A stretch of DNA of 64,000 nt from Mycobacterium sp. 852002-50816_SCH5313054-b. GTDB lineage: Bacteria; Actinomycetota; Actinomycetes; Mycobacteriales; Mycobacteriaceae. The notes beneath the pieces are model-generated. The model was not told the DNA's origin. It did no database searches and saw only the letters and a list, made by a program, of their open reading frames with translations. Positions 7,766 through 19,551 of the stretch are shown here, piece after piece. Where the stretch lies: the NCBI RefSeq assembly GCF_001667185.1, contig NZ_LZIC01000059.1, positions 35,720-99,719 on the forward strand, written 5' to 3'. A program made the position numbers and the translations under genes. How positions within the stretch are numbered: position 1 is the first letter of the stretch; each line of letters starts with the position of its first letter.

Positions 7766-8781
7766 CGATTGGTTCCTTTCAGGCTGCCGATCGCGAGTGA
7801 GCCGTCATCTGATGCCGGTGTGGCCGGAGGTGCCGTCGCCCGCGGCGCCGGCAACGGCGGTGGGTCGTCGAGGAAGTCGACGGTGGGGGAGAAGAACAGT
7901 CCGCCGGTGATCGCCGTCGAGAAGTCCAGGATGCGGTCGGTGTTGCCGGGCGGATCGCCGATGAACATGTTCTCCAGCATCTGCTCGGTGACCCGCGGCC
8001 GCCGTGAATACCCGATGAAGTACGTGCCGTATTCACCCTTGCCCAGCTCGCCGAAGGGCATGTTGTGCCGCACGATTTTCAGCTCGGTGCCGTCGTCGTC
8101 GGTGATGACGTTGAGCGCGATGTGGGCGTTGGGCGGCTTGTCATCGTCACCCAATTCGATGTCATCCAGCTTGGTCCGGCCGATCACCAGTTCCTGCTCG
8201 GTCGCCGACAGCGCGTTCCACGCCGACATGTCGTGGACGTACTTCTGCACGTGCACGTAGCACGAGCCGGCGAAGTCGGGATCCTCGTCACCGATGGTGG
8301 TGGCGCTGACGGCCAGTGGGCCATCGGGATTTTCGGTGCCGTCGACGAACCCCAGCAGGTCGCGGTTGTCGAAGTAGCGGAACCCGTGCACCTCGTCGAC
8401 AACGGTGACCGCGCCCGCCATCGCGCGCAGGATGCGGTCGGCCAATTCGAAACAGACGTCCAAGCTCTCGGCGCGGATGTGCAACAACACGTCGCCGGGT
8501 GTGGCCGGGGCGGTGTGGCGCGGGCCGTTGAGCGCAATGAAGGGATGCAGTTCGGCGGGACGCGGCCCGGAAAACAGCCGATCCCAGGCGTCGGAGCCGA
8601 TCGACGCGATCGCCGACAACCGTTTCGGCGGTTCGCGGAAACCGATCGCGCGCACCAACCCCGAGATCTCCGGCAGCGCGTCGTGCACCGTCGCCTCACC
8701 GCCGTCGTCGATGGTGACAACGAGGAAGATGGCGGCAGGTGTCAACGGCTGGAGGATGGGTTGCGGCTGGACCGGAGGCAC
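7762..8781 (-). CDS. dyp: Dye-decolorizing (DyP-type) heme peroxidase, encapsulin cargo
   Basis: A 339-residue DyP peroxidase, orthologue of Rv0799c. The GFVDGTENP motif supplies the distal aspartate, and VRHNMPFGE the proximal heme histidine region. The last residues, SLAIGSLKG, match the encapsulin targeting peptide of family 1 systems, so the enzyme is packaged into the shell encoded next door. GTG at 8781 is preferred because it aligns with the family N-terminus (PQPILQPLTPAA). An ATG at 8823 would add 14 residues but would overlap the divergent aminopeptidase start region. Confidence 0.94.
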   Translation of the reverse strand: MPPVQPQPILQPLTPAAIFLVVTIDDGGEATVHDALPEISGLVRAIGFREPPKRLSAIASIGSDAWDRLFSGPRPAELHPFIALNGPRHTAPATPGDVLLHIRAESLDVCFELADRILRAMAGAVTVVDEVHGFRYFDNRDLLGFVDGTENPDGPLAVSATTIGDEDPDFAGSCYVHVQKYVHDMSAWNALSATEQELVIGRTKLDDIELGDDDKPPNAHIALNVITDDDGTELKIVRHNMPFGELGKGEYGTYFIGYSRRPRVTEQMLENMFIGDPPGNTDRILDFSTAITGGLFFSPTVDFLDDPPPLPAPRATAPPATPASDDGSLAIGSLKGTNR

Positions 8782-8833
8782 TCTGGCAACCCTAGCGTGA
8801 AGTCCGCTGCGCCCGACAGCCATGATGGTCAAC

Positions 8834-10090
8834 ATGTCGGCCAGCGCCGCAGGCCTCTGCGATTTCATCGACGCCTCCCCGTCGCCGTTTCACGCCTGCG
8901 CCACGGCGGCCGCCCGACTGGTCGAGTCCGGCTATGCCGAACTCAGCGAGGCCGACCGCTGGCCGGAGCAACCCGGCCGCTACTTCATCGTGCGCTCCGC
9001 CTCGCTGGTCGCCTGGAATTCCGAGGGGGCCGAGGGCCCCTTCCGGATCGTCGGCGCACACACCGACAGCCCCAACCTGCGGGTCAAGCAGCATCCGGAC
9101 CGGCTGGTCGCCGGTTGGCGGGTGGCGGCGCTGGAGCCGTACGGGGGCGCGTGGCTGAACTCGTGGCTGGACCGCGACCTCGGCATCAGCGGACGGCTGT
9201 CGGTACGGGACGGAAACGGGATCGGCCATCGGCTGGTCCGGATCGACGACCCCATCCTGCGGGTGCCGCAGCTGGCGATCCACCTGGCCGAGGACCGCAA
9301 ATCGGTGACGCTGGACCCGCAGCGACACGTCAACGCGGTGTGGGGCGTTGGGGAACAACGGGGTTCGTTCATCGACTACGTCGCCGTGCGAGCGGCAGTG
9401 GCGGCCAAAGATGTGCTCAGCGCCGACCTGATGACGCACGATCTGACGCCGTCGGCGGTGATCGGGGCCGACGCCGACCTGCTCAGCGCGCCCCGGCTGG
9501 ACAACCAGGCCAGCTGCTACGCGGGGACGCAAGCGTTACTGGACGCCGAGCCGCGGGGCTTTGTGCCGGTGTTGGTGCTCTTCGACCACGAGGAGGTCGG
9601 GTCGACCTCCGACCGCGGCGCGCAGTCCAACCTGCTGAGCACCGTCCTGGAGCGCATCGTGTTGGCCGCGGGCGGTAACCGGGAGGATTTCCTGCGCCGG
9701 CTGCCGGCGTCGCTGCTGGCCTCGGCCGACATGGCCCACGCCACCCACCCCAACTACCCGGACCGGCACGAGCCCGGCCACCTGATCGAGGTCAACGCGG
9801 GTCCGGTGCTCAAGGTGCACCCCAATCTGCGCTATGCCACCGACGGGCGCACCGCGGCCGCGTTCGAACTGGCCTGCCGGCAGGCCGGGGTCGGGCTGCA
9901 ACGTTACGAGCACCGCGCCGACCTGCCGTGCGGATCGACGATCGGGCCCCTGGCGGCCGCCCGCACCGGCATCCCCACCGTCGATGTCGGCGCGCCGCAG
10001 CTGGCGATGCACTCGGCGCGCGAGTTGATGGGCGCGCACGATGTGGCCGCCTATTCGGCGGCGCTGCAAGCTTTTCTGTCGCCCCGCTGA
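8834..10090 (+). CDS. pepC: M18-family aminopeptidase
   Basis: A 418-residue zinc aminopeptidase of the M18 family, orthologue of Rv0800. Metal-binding signatures are visible: [13 protein letters not shown] (histidine and aspartate), LFDHEEVGS (paired glutamates), and a C-terminal MHSARELMG with the last histidine ligand. Such enzymes remove N-terminal residues from peptides in the cytoplasm. The ATG at 8834 aligns with the known start; in-frame ATGs at 8822 and 8825 would add three or four residues. It is divergent from the DyP gene with about 50 bp between. Confidence 0.93.
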   Translation: MSASAAGLCDFIDASPSPFHACATAAARLVESGYAELSEADRWPEQPGRYFIVRSASLVAWNSEGAEGPFRIVGAHTDSPNLRVKQHPDRLVAGWRVAALEPYGGAWLNSWLDRDLGISGRLSVRDGNGIGHRLVRIDDPILRVPQLAIHLAEDRKSVTLDPQRHVNAVWGVGEQRGSFIDYVAVRAAVAAKDVLSADLMTHDLTPSAVIGADADLLSAPRLDNQASCYAGTQALLDAEPRGFVPVLVLFDHEEVGSTSDRGAQSNLLSTVLERIVLAAGGNREDFLRRLPASLLASADMAHATHPNYPDRHEPGHLIEVNAGPVLKVHPNLRYATDGRTAAAFELACRQAGVGLQRYEHRADLPCGSTIGPLAAARTGIPTVDVGAPQLAMHSARELMGAHDVAAYSAALQAFLSPR

Positions 10091-10092
10091 CC

Positions 10093-10098
10093 TACGAT
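10093..10098 (+). promoter_or_regulatory. -10 element for leaderless glyoxalase-like gene
   Basis: TACGAT fits the mycobacterial TANNNT -10 consensus and ends six bases before the ATG at 10105, placing the transcript start at or next to the start codon. No Shine-Dalgarno sequence is present. Confidence 0.5.
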
Positions 10099-10104
10099 CC
10101 GGCC

Positions 10105-10452
10105 ATGACGCTCAATGTGGAAATGGTTACGTTCGACTGCAGCGATCCCGCGGGGCTGGCCGGCTGGTGGGCCGAGCACTTCGGCGGGACGACGCAGGAG
10201 TTGCTCGCCGACGAGTTCACCGCGGTGACGTTGGCGGAGGGGCCCAAGCTCGGATTCCAGAAGGTGCCCGACCCCACCCCCGGGAAGAACCGCGTGCACC
10301 TCGACTTCAGCGCCGCCGACGTCGATGGCGAGGTGGCGCGGCTGACGGCGGCCGGGGCCTGCGAGGTCGGCCGGCACAGCTTCGGCGAAAACTTCCGCTG
10401 GGTGGTACTGGCCGACCCCGAGGGCAACGTCTTCTGCGTCGTGGGGCAGTAG
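10105..10452 (+). CDS. Glyoxalase/VOC-superfamily protein
   Basis: A 115-residue single VOC fold, the same length as Rv0801. It opens MTLNVEMVTFDCSDPAGLAGWWAEHFG and closes with WVVLADPEGNVFCVV, the typical betaalphabetabetabeta half-site and final metal-ligand strand of glyoxalase/bleomycin-resistance proteins. Substrate and metal are unknown. The ATG at 10105 is chosen over a longer in-frame opening because of family length and the -10 element placed for a leaderless transcript. Confidence 0.85.
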   Translation: MTLNVEMVTFDCSDPAGLAGWWAEHFGGTTQELLADEFTAVTLAEGPKLGFQKVPDPTPGKNRVHLDFSAADVDGEVARLTAAGACEVGRHSFGENFRWVVLADPEGNVFCVVGQ

Positions 10453-10464
10453 CCCCGCGGCCGA

Positions 10465-10560
10465 CGAGTGTGCGCCCTGGGCGCTGAGCGTGCGCGTAGG
10501 GCGGGAAAATCGCGCGATTTCCGCCACCTGCACACACGGAAGTACCGCAGCGCACACTCG
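10465..10560. repeat. Nested inverted repeats between convergent genes
   Basis: Outer arms CGAGTGTGCG (10465-10474) and CGCACACTCG (10551-10560) are perfect complements. Between them lies an inner hairpin, GGCGGGAAAATCG / CGATTTCCGCC, around 10500-10525. The repeat fills most of the 118-bp gap between the glyoxalase-like and NTF2-like genes. It may work as a bidirectional terminator. Confidence 0.6.
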
Positions 10561-10570
10561 GGTCTCGCCC

Positions 10571-10966
10571 TCAGCCCTGGGCCAGGAAAAGCGGGTCGTA
10601 GCGGATGACGTTCTCCACGACGATTCCGTCGCGGGTGCGAACTCGGTCGATCCCGCGGATTTGGAACGGCCCGTCGGGGCCGGTGCCCCGTCCGACGTAG
10701 TGCAAAAACACCAGTTCCTCGCCGGGGGCGGCGCCGGGCACGGTGGCGCTGTCGATCACCTCAAGCGTCAAATCCGGTGCGGCGTGCAGTATTTCGGCGA
10801 TCTTGGCCGTGTAGGGCTCGATGCCCCGGACCGGCTCGGGGTCCCCCGGCCAGTAGCCCACGATGTCGTCGGCCAGGATGTCGAAGCCGCGCGACATGGT
10901 GGGCGCGGCCCAGTACGCCGCGAATACCTCGGCGCTGAACTTAGGGGCGGATTGGACGTCGGTCAT
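10571..10966 (-). CDS. SnoaL/NTF2-like fold protein
   Basis: A 131-residue NTF2-like protein with the pattern of a SnoaL-type polyketide cyclase fold: an N-terminal helix (FAAYWAAPTM), a pocket segment (EPVRGIEPYTAKIAEILHAAPDL) and C-terminal strands (RDGIVVENVIRYDPLFLAQG). Catalysis is not proven for such proteins. The ATG at 10966 has a strong ribosome site, AAGGAGGA. The enzymatic role is unknown. Confidence 0.75.
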   Translation of the reverse strand: MTDVQSAPKFSAEVFAAYWAAPTMSRGFDILADDIVGYWPGDPEPVRGIEPYTAKIAEILHAAPDLTLEVIDSATVPGAAPGEELVFLHYVGRGTGPDGPFQIRGIDRVRTRDGIVVENVIRYDPLFLAQG

Positions 10967-11079
10967 CGTTCCTCCTTGGGTCGGGCGCTCAGGTTGAGCG
11001 CGTTGTGCCCAGCGTGTCGCGGCGGCGTGCGGCGGCACAATTACCTCTGAGGTCATCGCCACGGCTACACCGGCGTGGT

Positions 11080-11085
11080 TACCGT
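11080..11085 (+). promoter_or_regulatory. -10 element for leaderless XRE regulator gene
   Basis: TACCGT lies six bases upstream of the GTG at 11092, the spacing expected for a leaderless mycobacterial transcript. Confidence 0.45.
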
Positions 11086-11091
11086 GGCTTG

Positions 11092-11880
11092 GTGAGCCAC
11101 GCGGCGGTAGGTGCCCTGTTGCGCGAATGGCGGGAGCGTCGACGGGTGAGCCAGCTCGACCTGTCGCTGGCTGTGGGCGTGTCGGCGCGACACCTGAGCT
11201 TCATCGAAACGGGGCGCTCACGCCCCAGCCCCGAGATGGTGCTCGCCCTCGCCGAGGGCCTCGACGTTCCACTGCGCGAGCGCAACACGCTGCTGCTTGC
11301 GGCCGGGTTCGCGCCGCGTTACCAGTCGCGTTCGCTGGAAGATGCCGCGCTGTCCCCGGCCCGTGCCGCGGTGCAGCGCCTCCTCGATGCCCACGACCCG
11401 TACCCCGGCATCGTGATCGACCGCTGCTGGAACATCGTGGGCGCCAACGCCGCGGCGTCGGCGCTGACCGCGGGCCTGCCCGACGATCTGCTCGGCCCAC
11501 CGGCCAACGTCTACCGGCTGTCGCTGCATCCCGACGGCCTCGCCGGACGGACCCTGAATTTCCCCGAATGGGCGGGCTACCTCCTGCACCAGCTCCGCCG
11601 CACGATCGCGCTCACCGGGGACCCAGGATTGCAGGCGCTCGACGACGAGGTGCGCGGATACCCGGGAGTCGCGAGCGCGGCCAGGGCGTGGCGCTCGCCC
11701 GCAGACAACGCCTGCCTGCTCGTTCCGTTCGAGCTCGATGCCGGCGGCGGACAACGGCTGTCGATGTTCACCACACTGACGACGTTTGGGACGCCGCTTG
11801 ACGTCACGCTCGCCGAGCTGGCCGTCGAGCTGTTCTATCCGGCCGACGCCGCCAGCGCCAGCCTGCTCCACGGCAGGTAG
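11092..11880 (+). CDS. XRE-family regulator with MmyB-like ligand domain
   Basis: A 262-residue protein. The N-terminal helix-turn-helix (LLREWRERRRVSQLDLSLAVGVSARHLSFIETGRSRPS) is split here only by description: RRRVSQLDLSLAVGV is the first helix pair and SARHLSFIETGRSRPS the recognition part. The rest (PYPGIVIDRCWNIVGAN, then a C-terminal FTTLTTFGTPLDVTLAEL) is the MmyB-like domain that binds a small ligand, often fatty-acid-like. The GTG at 11092 starts exactly at the HTH. It precedes purL by 18 bases, but purL has its own -10 element. Confidence 0.87.
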   Translation: MSHAAVGALLREWRERRRVSQLDLSLAVGVSARHLSFIETGRSRPSPEMVLALAEGLDVPLRERNTLLLAAGFAPRYQSRSLEDAALSPARAAVQRLLDAHDPYPGIVIDRCWNIVGANAAASALTAGLPDDLLGPPANVYRLSLHPDGLAGRTLNFPEWAGYLLHQLRRTIALTGDPGLQALDDEVRGYPGVASAARAWRSPADNACLLVPFELDAGGGQRLSMFTTLTTFGTPLDVTLAELAVELFYPADAASASLLHGR

Positions 11881-14196
<2,316 letters not shown>

Positions 14197-14216
14197 CTCC
14201 GCTTCGGGCGCTGTCT

Positions 14217-14798
14217 GTGGCCGCGGCCCTCGTCGGCTGGAGTTTTGTCAGTCCGCGCCTACCGCCCGCCTGGCGCGTCACCCTGCAGGCCGGCGTGGGC
14301 GCGCTGCTGGTGTCGGTGAACCGTGCGCCGCTGGGCCTGCGGCCGCCGCGGCTGTGGGCGGGGGTACGGCTGGGGTCGGTGGCCGGGGTGGGCGTCGCGG
14401 GCGCGATCGCTGCCACGACCGCGCTGCCCGCGGTGCGAACCGCGATGGCCGTGCGCGAGCCGCCGGTGTCCGCGCCCGCGTGGCTCCTGTTGCGGATCCC
14501 CGTCGGCACCGTCTGGGCCGAGGAGGCCGCCTTCCGCGCCGCGCTGGGCGGCGCGGGCGCCCGAGCCTTCGGTCGGCCCGGCGGACGGCTGCTGCAGGCC
14601 GCCGCGTTCGGCCTCTCCCACATCCCGGACGCGCGCGCGACGGGTCAGCCCGTGGCCGCCACAGTGCTGGTCACCGGTATCGCCGGCTGGGCGTTCGGCT
14701 GGCTGGGCGATCGCTCCGGCAGCCTCGCCGCCCCGATGCTGGCGCATTTGGCGATCAACGAGGCCGGCGCGATCGCCGCGCTGACCGTGCGACGCTAA
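14217..14798 (+). CDS. CPBP-family intramembrane metalloprotease
   Basis: A 193-residue membrane protein, orthologue of Rv0804. The CPBP (Abi/Rce1-like) motifs are present: EEAAFR (motif 1, the EExxxR glutamates and arginine), FGLSHIP (motif 2 histidine) and HLAINE (motif 3, HxxxN). Hydrophobic helices flank them. These proteases cut within the membrane; the substrate is unknown. GTG at 14217 is the best start after the purL stop 20 bases earlier. The purL stop and this start are close enough for coupling. Confidence 0.82.
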   Translation: MAAALVGWSFVSPRLPPAWRVTLQAGVGALLVSVNRAPLGLRPPRLWAGVRLGSVAGVGVAGAIAATTALPAVRTAMAVREPPVSAPAWLLLRIPVGTVWAEEAAFRAALGGAGARAFGRPGGRLLQAAAFGLSHIPDARATGQPVAATVLVTGIAGWAFGWLGDRSGSLAAPMLAHLAINEAGAIAALTVRR

Positions 14799-14802
14799 GG
14801 GC

Positions 14803-15198
14803 ATGGCCGCCCGCCAACGAGCCGATCCGGCAAAGACACGCCAGGCGGTGCTGGCCGTTCTGGACTGGTTGCGCGACGAATCGCGCGCGGTGCCCGACCG
14901 GGACGCACTGGGGGCCGCGGTCCGGCTCACGACGCGCACGCTGGCGACAATCGCGCCCGGCGCCAGCGTCGAGGTCCGGGTCCCGCCTTTTGCCGCCGTC
15001 CAGTGCATCGCGGGACCACGTCACACCCGTGGCACACCGCCGAACGTGCTGGAGGCCGATCCGCGCACCTGGCTGCTGCTGGCCACCGGCCTGGTGCCGC
15101 TCGACGAGGCGAGAACCGCCGGTGTGCTGACGCTGTCGGGCTCCCGCGCGGGTGAGATCGGCCACTGGCTGCCGCTGTTCGACGTGGGCGAAATATAA
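14803..15198 (+). CDS. Sterol carrier family-like protein
   Basis: A 131-residue protein, orthologue of Rv0807, belonging to a mycobacterial family annotated as sterol-carrier-like. It begins MAARQRADPAKTRQAVLAVLDW; the C-terminal half has the SCP-like pocket pattern VEVRVPPFAAVQ and TWLLLATGLVPLDEA. Ligand and role are not established. It starts four bases after the CPBP gene, so the two are probably one transcript. In M. tuberculosis, as I recall, Rv0805 and Rv0806c lie between these genes; they are absent here. Confidence 0.82.
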   Translation: MAARQRADPAKTRQAVLAVLDWLRDESRAVPDRDALGAAVRLTTRTLATIAPGASVEVRVPPFAAVQCIAGPRHTRGTPPNVLEADPRTWLLLATGLVPLDEARTAGVLTLSGSRAGEIGHWLPLFDVGEI

Positions 15199-15330
15199 GT
15201 CTGAACTGCAGGTTTAGGGTTGTGCGGCGGAGTTTTCGGTGCGCAACACGCCCGCCGGATTCGGCGCGCCGGCCGGGCGGGCCGTAGACTCCGTTACGTC
15301 ACCAATCGTTCGCCAGGGAGCCGCCGAACC

Positions 15331-16857
15331 GTGACCGTCCAGGAACCCGAGCAGGACCTGAATTCCCCCCGTGAAGAGTGTGGCGTATTCGGGGTCTGGG
15401 CCCCGGGCGAGGAAGTCGCGAAACTCACCTACTACGGCCTGTACGCGCTGCAGCATCGCGGGCAGGAAGCCGCGGGTATCGCCGTCGCCGACGGTTCCCA
15501 GGTGCTGGTGTTCAAAGACCTGGGCCTGGTCAGCCAGGTGTTCGATGAGCAAACGCTGGCAGCGATGCAGGGCCACGTCGCGATCGGGCACTGCCGCTAC
15601 TCCACCACCGGCGACACGACGTGGGAAAACGCGCAGCCGGTGTTCCGCAACACCGCCGCCGGCACCGGGGTTGCGTTGGGGCACAACGGAAATCTGGTCA
15701 ACACCGCCGAACTTGCCGCCCGCGCCCGCGACGAGGGGTTGATGGGCACCCGCTGCCCGGCCCCGGCGACCACCGACTCCGACATCCTGGGCGCCCTGCT
15801 GGCCCATGGCGCGGCCGATGCCACGCTGGAACAGGCTGCGCTGGAACTGCTGCCGACCGTGCGCGGCGCGTTCTGCCTGACGTTCATGGACGAGAACACG
15901 CTGTACGCGTGCCGCGACCCGTATGGGGTGCGTCCGCTTTGCCTCGGCCGGCTGGACCGCGGCTGGGTGGTGGCGTCCGAAACCGCCGCGCTCGACATCG
16001 TCGGCGCCTCGTTCGTGCGCGACATCGAGCCGGGCGAGCTGCTGGCCATCGACGCCGACGGCGTGCGCTCGACGCGGTTCGCCAACCCCGAGCCCAAGGG
16101 CTGCGTCTTCGAGTACGTCTACCTGGCGCGCCCGGACAGCACCATCGCGGGCCGGTCGGTGCACGCCACCCGCCTCGAGATCGGTCGACGGCTGGCGCGC
16201 GAATGCCCCGTCGAGGCGGACCTGGTGATCGGCGTGCCGGAATCGGGCACCCCGGCCGCCGTCGGTTACGCCCAGGAGTCCGGCATCCCCTACGGGCAGG
16301 GTCTGATGAAGAACGCCTACGTCGGGCGCACCTTCATCCAGCCGTCCCAGACCATCCGCCAGCTCGGCATCCGGCTGAAGCTCAACCCGCTCAAAGAGGT
16401 GATCCGCGGCAAGCGGCTGATCGTCGTCGACGATTCGATCGTGCGGGGGAACACCCAGCGGGCCCTGTTGCGGATGCTGCGCGAGGCCGGTGCCCTCGAG
16501 GTACACGTGCGCATCGCCTCGCCGCCGGTGAAGTGGCCGTGCTTCTACGGCATCGACTTCCCGTCGCCGGCCGAGCTGATCGCCAACGCCGTGGCGGACA
16601 AAGAGGAGATGCTCGAGGCGGTGCGGCACGCCATCGGCGCCGACACGCTGGGCTACGTCTCGCTGCGGGGCCTGGTCGCGGCCTCCGAGCAGCCCGGGTC
16701 GCGGCTGTGCACCGCCTGCTTCGACGGCAAGTACCCGATCGAACTGCCCGGCGAAAGCGCGCTGGGCAAGAACGTCATCGAGCACATGCTCGCCAACGCC
16801 GCGCGCGGAGCCGCGTTCGATGACCTGACGCCCGATGAAGTGCCGATTGTGCGCTGA
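15331..16857 (+). CDS. purF: Amidophosphoribosyltransferase PurF
   Basis: A 508-residue PurF, catalysing the first committed step of purine synthesis: PRPP plus glutamine to phosphoribosylamine. A 16-residue propeptide is followed by the nucleophile Cys17 in REECGVFGVW, which becomes the N-terminus after processing. The PRPP loop is LIVVDDSIVRGNT. Cys258, Cys404, Cys460 and Cys463 fit the four ligands of the 4Fe-4S cluster in Bacillus-type PurF. The start is GTG at 15331 with AGGGAG upstream. It is followed by purM. Confidence 0.97.
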   Translation: MTVQEPEQDLNSPREECGVFGVWAPGEEVAKLTYYGLYALQHRGQEAAGIAVADGSQVLVFKDLGLVSQVFDEQTLAAMQGHVAIGHCRYSTTGDTTWENAQPVFRNTAAGTGVALGHNGNLVNTAELAARARDEGLMGTRCPAPATTDSDILGALLAHGAADATLEQAALELLPTVRGAFCLTFMDENTLYACRDPYGVRPLCLGRLDRGWVVASETAALDIVGASFVRDIEPGELLAIDADGVRSTRFANPEPKGCVFEYVYLARPDSTIAGRSVHATRLEIGRRLARECPVEADLVIGVPESGTPAAVGYAQESGIPYGQGLMKNAYVGRTFIQPSQTIRQLGIRLKLNPLKEVIRGKRLIVVDDSIVRGNTQRALLRMLREAGALEVHVRIASPPVKWPCFYGIDFPSPAELIANAVADKEEMLEAVRHAIGADTLGYVSLRGLVAASEQPGSRLCTACFDGKYPIELPGESALGKNVIEHMLANAARGAAFDDLTPDEVPIVR

Positions 16858-16914
16858 CCCGATGGGTTCTCGTTGCTTCACAGACGCGTGATACCGGCGC
16901 CGAGCGCAGCCCGG

Positions 16915-16920
16915 TAGCCT
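16915..16920 (+). promoter_or_regulatory. -10 element for leaderless purM
   Basis: TAGCCT lies eight bases upstream of the purM ATG, as in a leaderless transcript. purM therefore may be expressed separately from purF, 71 bases upstream. Confidence 0.45.
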
Positions 16921-16928
16921 TTATCGCG

Positions 16929-18023
<1,095 letters not shown>

Positions 18024-18079
18024 GGGCCGGAACGAGCACTGTGCCGATGCTCAGCGCATCGGCACAGTGGTTTCCGGTT

Positions 18080-18274
18080 CTAGCGGCGCCACTCGTCGTG
18101 GTCATCCCAAGAGGTGCTCGGGAGTGGTCCGTCCGAGTCGTCCAGTTCGCTGGATTCGTCGGCGTCGGTTCCCGACAGCTCGCGCTGAAGCCGCTCGAAG
18201 TCGGTCTGCGGGGAACTGTATTTGAGTTCTCGAGCAACCTTGGTCTGCTTTGCCTTCGCCCGGCCGCGGCCCAT
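18080..18274 (-). CDS. DUF3073 family protein
   Basis: A 64-residue actinobacterial protein, orthologue of Rv0810c. It starts with the invariant MGRGRAKAKQTKVARELKY and has an acidic C-terminal half with DADESSELDDSD. No function is known. It lies convergent to purM and is a single-gene unit. Confidence 0.9.
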   Translation of the reverse strand: MGRGRAKAKQTKVARELKYSSPQTDFERLQRELSGTDADESSELDDSDGPLPSTSWDDHDEWRR

Positions 18275-18421
18275 GGGGGGACCCCCTCGCGCAATAACGG
18301 AGCGGCCTAACGAGTAGGCGGCTCCGATCTCTTGGTGTCGTTATTGTCCTGCCGACAGTTTACCGTGCCTTACGGTCGGGTGTCGGCGACCCCTACCCGC
18401 TGTGGCGGACGTCATCGACGA

Positions 18422-19507
18422 TTATCTCGCACCGCCCCGCAACCGTTCAACGGCTCGCCGGCCCGCGCCGACGTGTTCGGTGGCGGGCAGCGAATCGGCG
18501 TCGATAACCGCGGCGACCGCCCCCTCGGGCCCGGTCGTCAGCGCGGTGTCGGCCGGCACTCCCCGCTTGAGCAGCGCCAGGGCCACCGGCCCGAGGTCCA
18601 CGTGCTCGACGACGGTTCCGAGGCGCCCGACGGCGCGACCGCCGGCGAGCACCGCATCGCCCGTCGAGGGCCGCTCCACCGTGCCGTCGAGGTGCAGCAG
18701 CACCAGCATCCGCGGCGGCTTGCCCAGGTTGTGCACGCGCGCGACGGTCTCTTGGCCGCGATAGCAGCCCTTGTCCAGGTGCACGGCCCCCGCACCCGGA
18801 CCACCGATCCAACCCACCTCGTGGGGAATCGTGCGCTCGTCGGTGTCGACGCCGAGGCGCGGGCGCAGCGCCACCACCCGGTGGGCTTCGTAGGCCCATA
18901 CGCCGGCCGGCCGCAGACCGGCCTGGGTCAGGCGGTTCAGCCAGCCGGGCGCCTCGCCGCGGGGCACCACCAGATCCAGCTCGATCGGGCCGGCGGGCAG
19001 CCGCCGCACAAAGCCGCCCCCGGGGACCGCAACCGCGGTCAGCTCGGCGGGCAGGGCGTCGAGCCCGAGCGCGTCGAGCACCGCGCGGTCGGCCAACCGC
19101 GGGCCCAGCAGCGACAGCACCGCCATCTCCGCGCCGGCCGGGGTGACCTCGGACCAGAACACCATCTTGCGCAGGTAGGCCAGCAGCGGCTCGCCCCGCC
19201 AGGGCTCGGTGTCGAGGTACGTCGTGCCGCCCAGCTCGGTCTGGATCCAGTGGTCCTCGACGCGGCCCTGGCCGTCGAGGCTGAGGTTTTGGGTGGTGGC
19301 GCCCTCGGGGAGTTCGCTCACGTGTTGGGTGGAGATGCTGTGCAGCCACGCCTGGCGATCCTTGCCGGTCAGGCTGAGCACCGCGCGGTGCGAGCGGTCG
19401 ACCACCACCGCCTCGGTCTCGGCCGCACGCTGCTCGCCCAGCGGATCGCCGTAGTGCCAGACCGCGCCGGCGTCGGGCCCGGGATCGGGTGCGGGGACTG
19501 CGTTCAC
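18422..19507 (-). CDS. YgfZ/GcvT-like folate-binding protein
   Basis: A 361-residue orthologue of Rv0811c. The family signature KGCYRGQE is present near residue 258, containing the YgfZ cysteine. The fold resembles GcvT and binds tetrahydrofolate; YgfZ helps maintain some iron-sulfur enzymes. Two GTG codons stand in a row at 19510 and 19507. The second is preferred, because the -10 TAGAGT places the transcript start on it (seven-base spacing). It is divergent from the pabC-like gene, and both appear leaderless. Confidence 0.88.
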   Translation of the reverse strand: MNAVPAPDPGPDAGAVWHYGDPLGEQRAAETEAVVVDRSHRAVLSLTGKDRQAWLHSISTQHVSELPEGATTQNLSLDGQGRVEDHWIQTELGGTTYLDTEPWRGEPLLAYLRKMVFWSEVTPAGAEMAVLSLLGPRLADRAVLDALGLDALPAELTAVAVPGGGFVRRLPAGPIELDLVVPRGEAPGWLNRLTQAGLRPAGVWAYEAHRVVALRPRLGVDTDERTIPHEVGWIGGPGAGAVHLDKGCYRGQETVARVHNLGKPPRMLVLLHLDGTVERPSTGDAVLAGGRAVGRLGTVVEHVDLGPVALALLKRGVPADTALTTGPEGAVAAVIDADSLPATEHVGAGRRAVERLRGGAR

Positions 19508-19514
19508 CACGTCA

Positions 19515-19543
19515 ACTCTACGGACCGGGCGCGCGGCTAGGCT
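19515..19543. promoter_or_regulatory. Back-to-back promoters of the YgfZ-like and PabC-like genes
   Basis: On the minus strand TAGAGT (19520-19515) is seven bases before the GTG at 19507. On the plus strand TAGGCT (19538-19543) is eight bases before the ATG at 19552. Both fit leaderless transcripts, so two promoters are packed into about 45 bp. Confidence 0.5.
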
Positions 19544-19551
19544 TACCGTCC

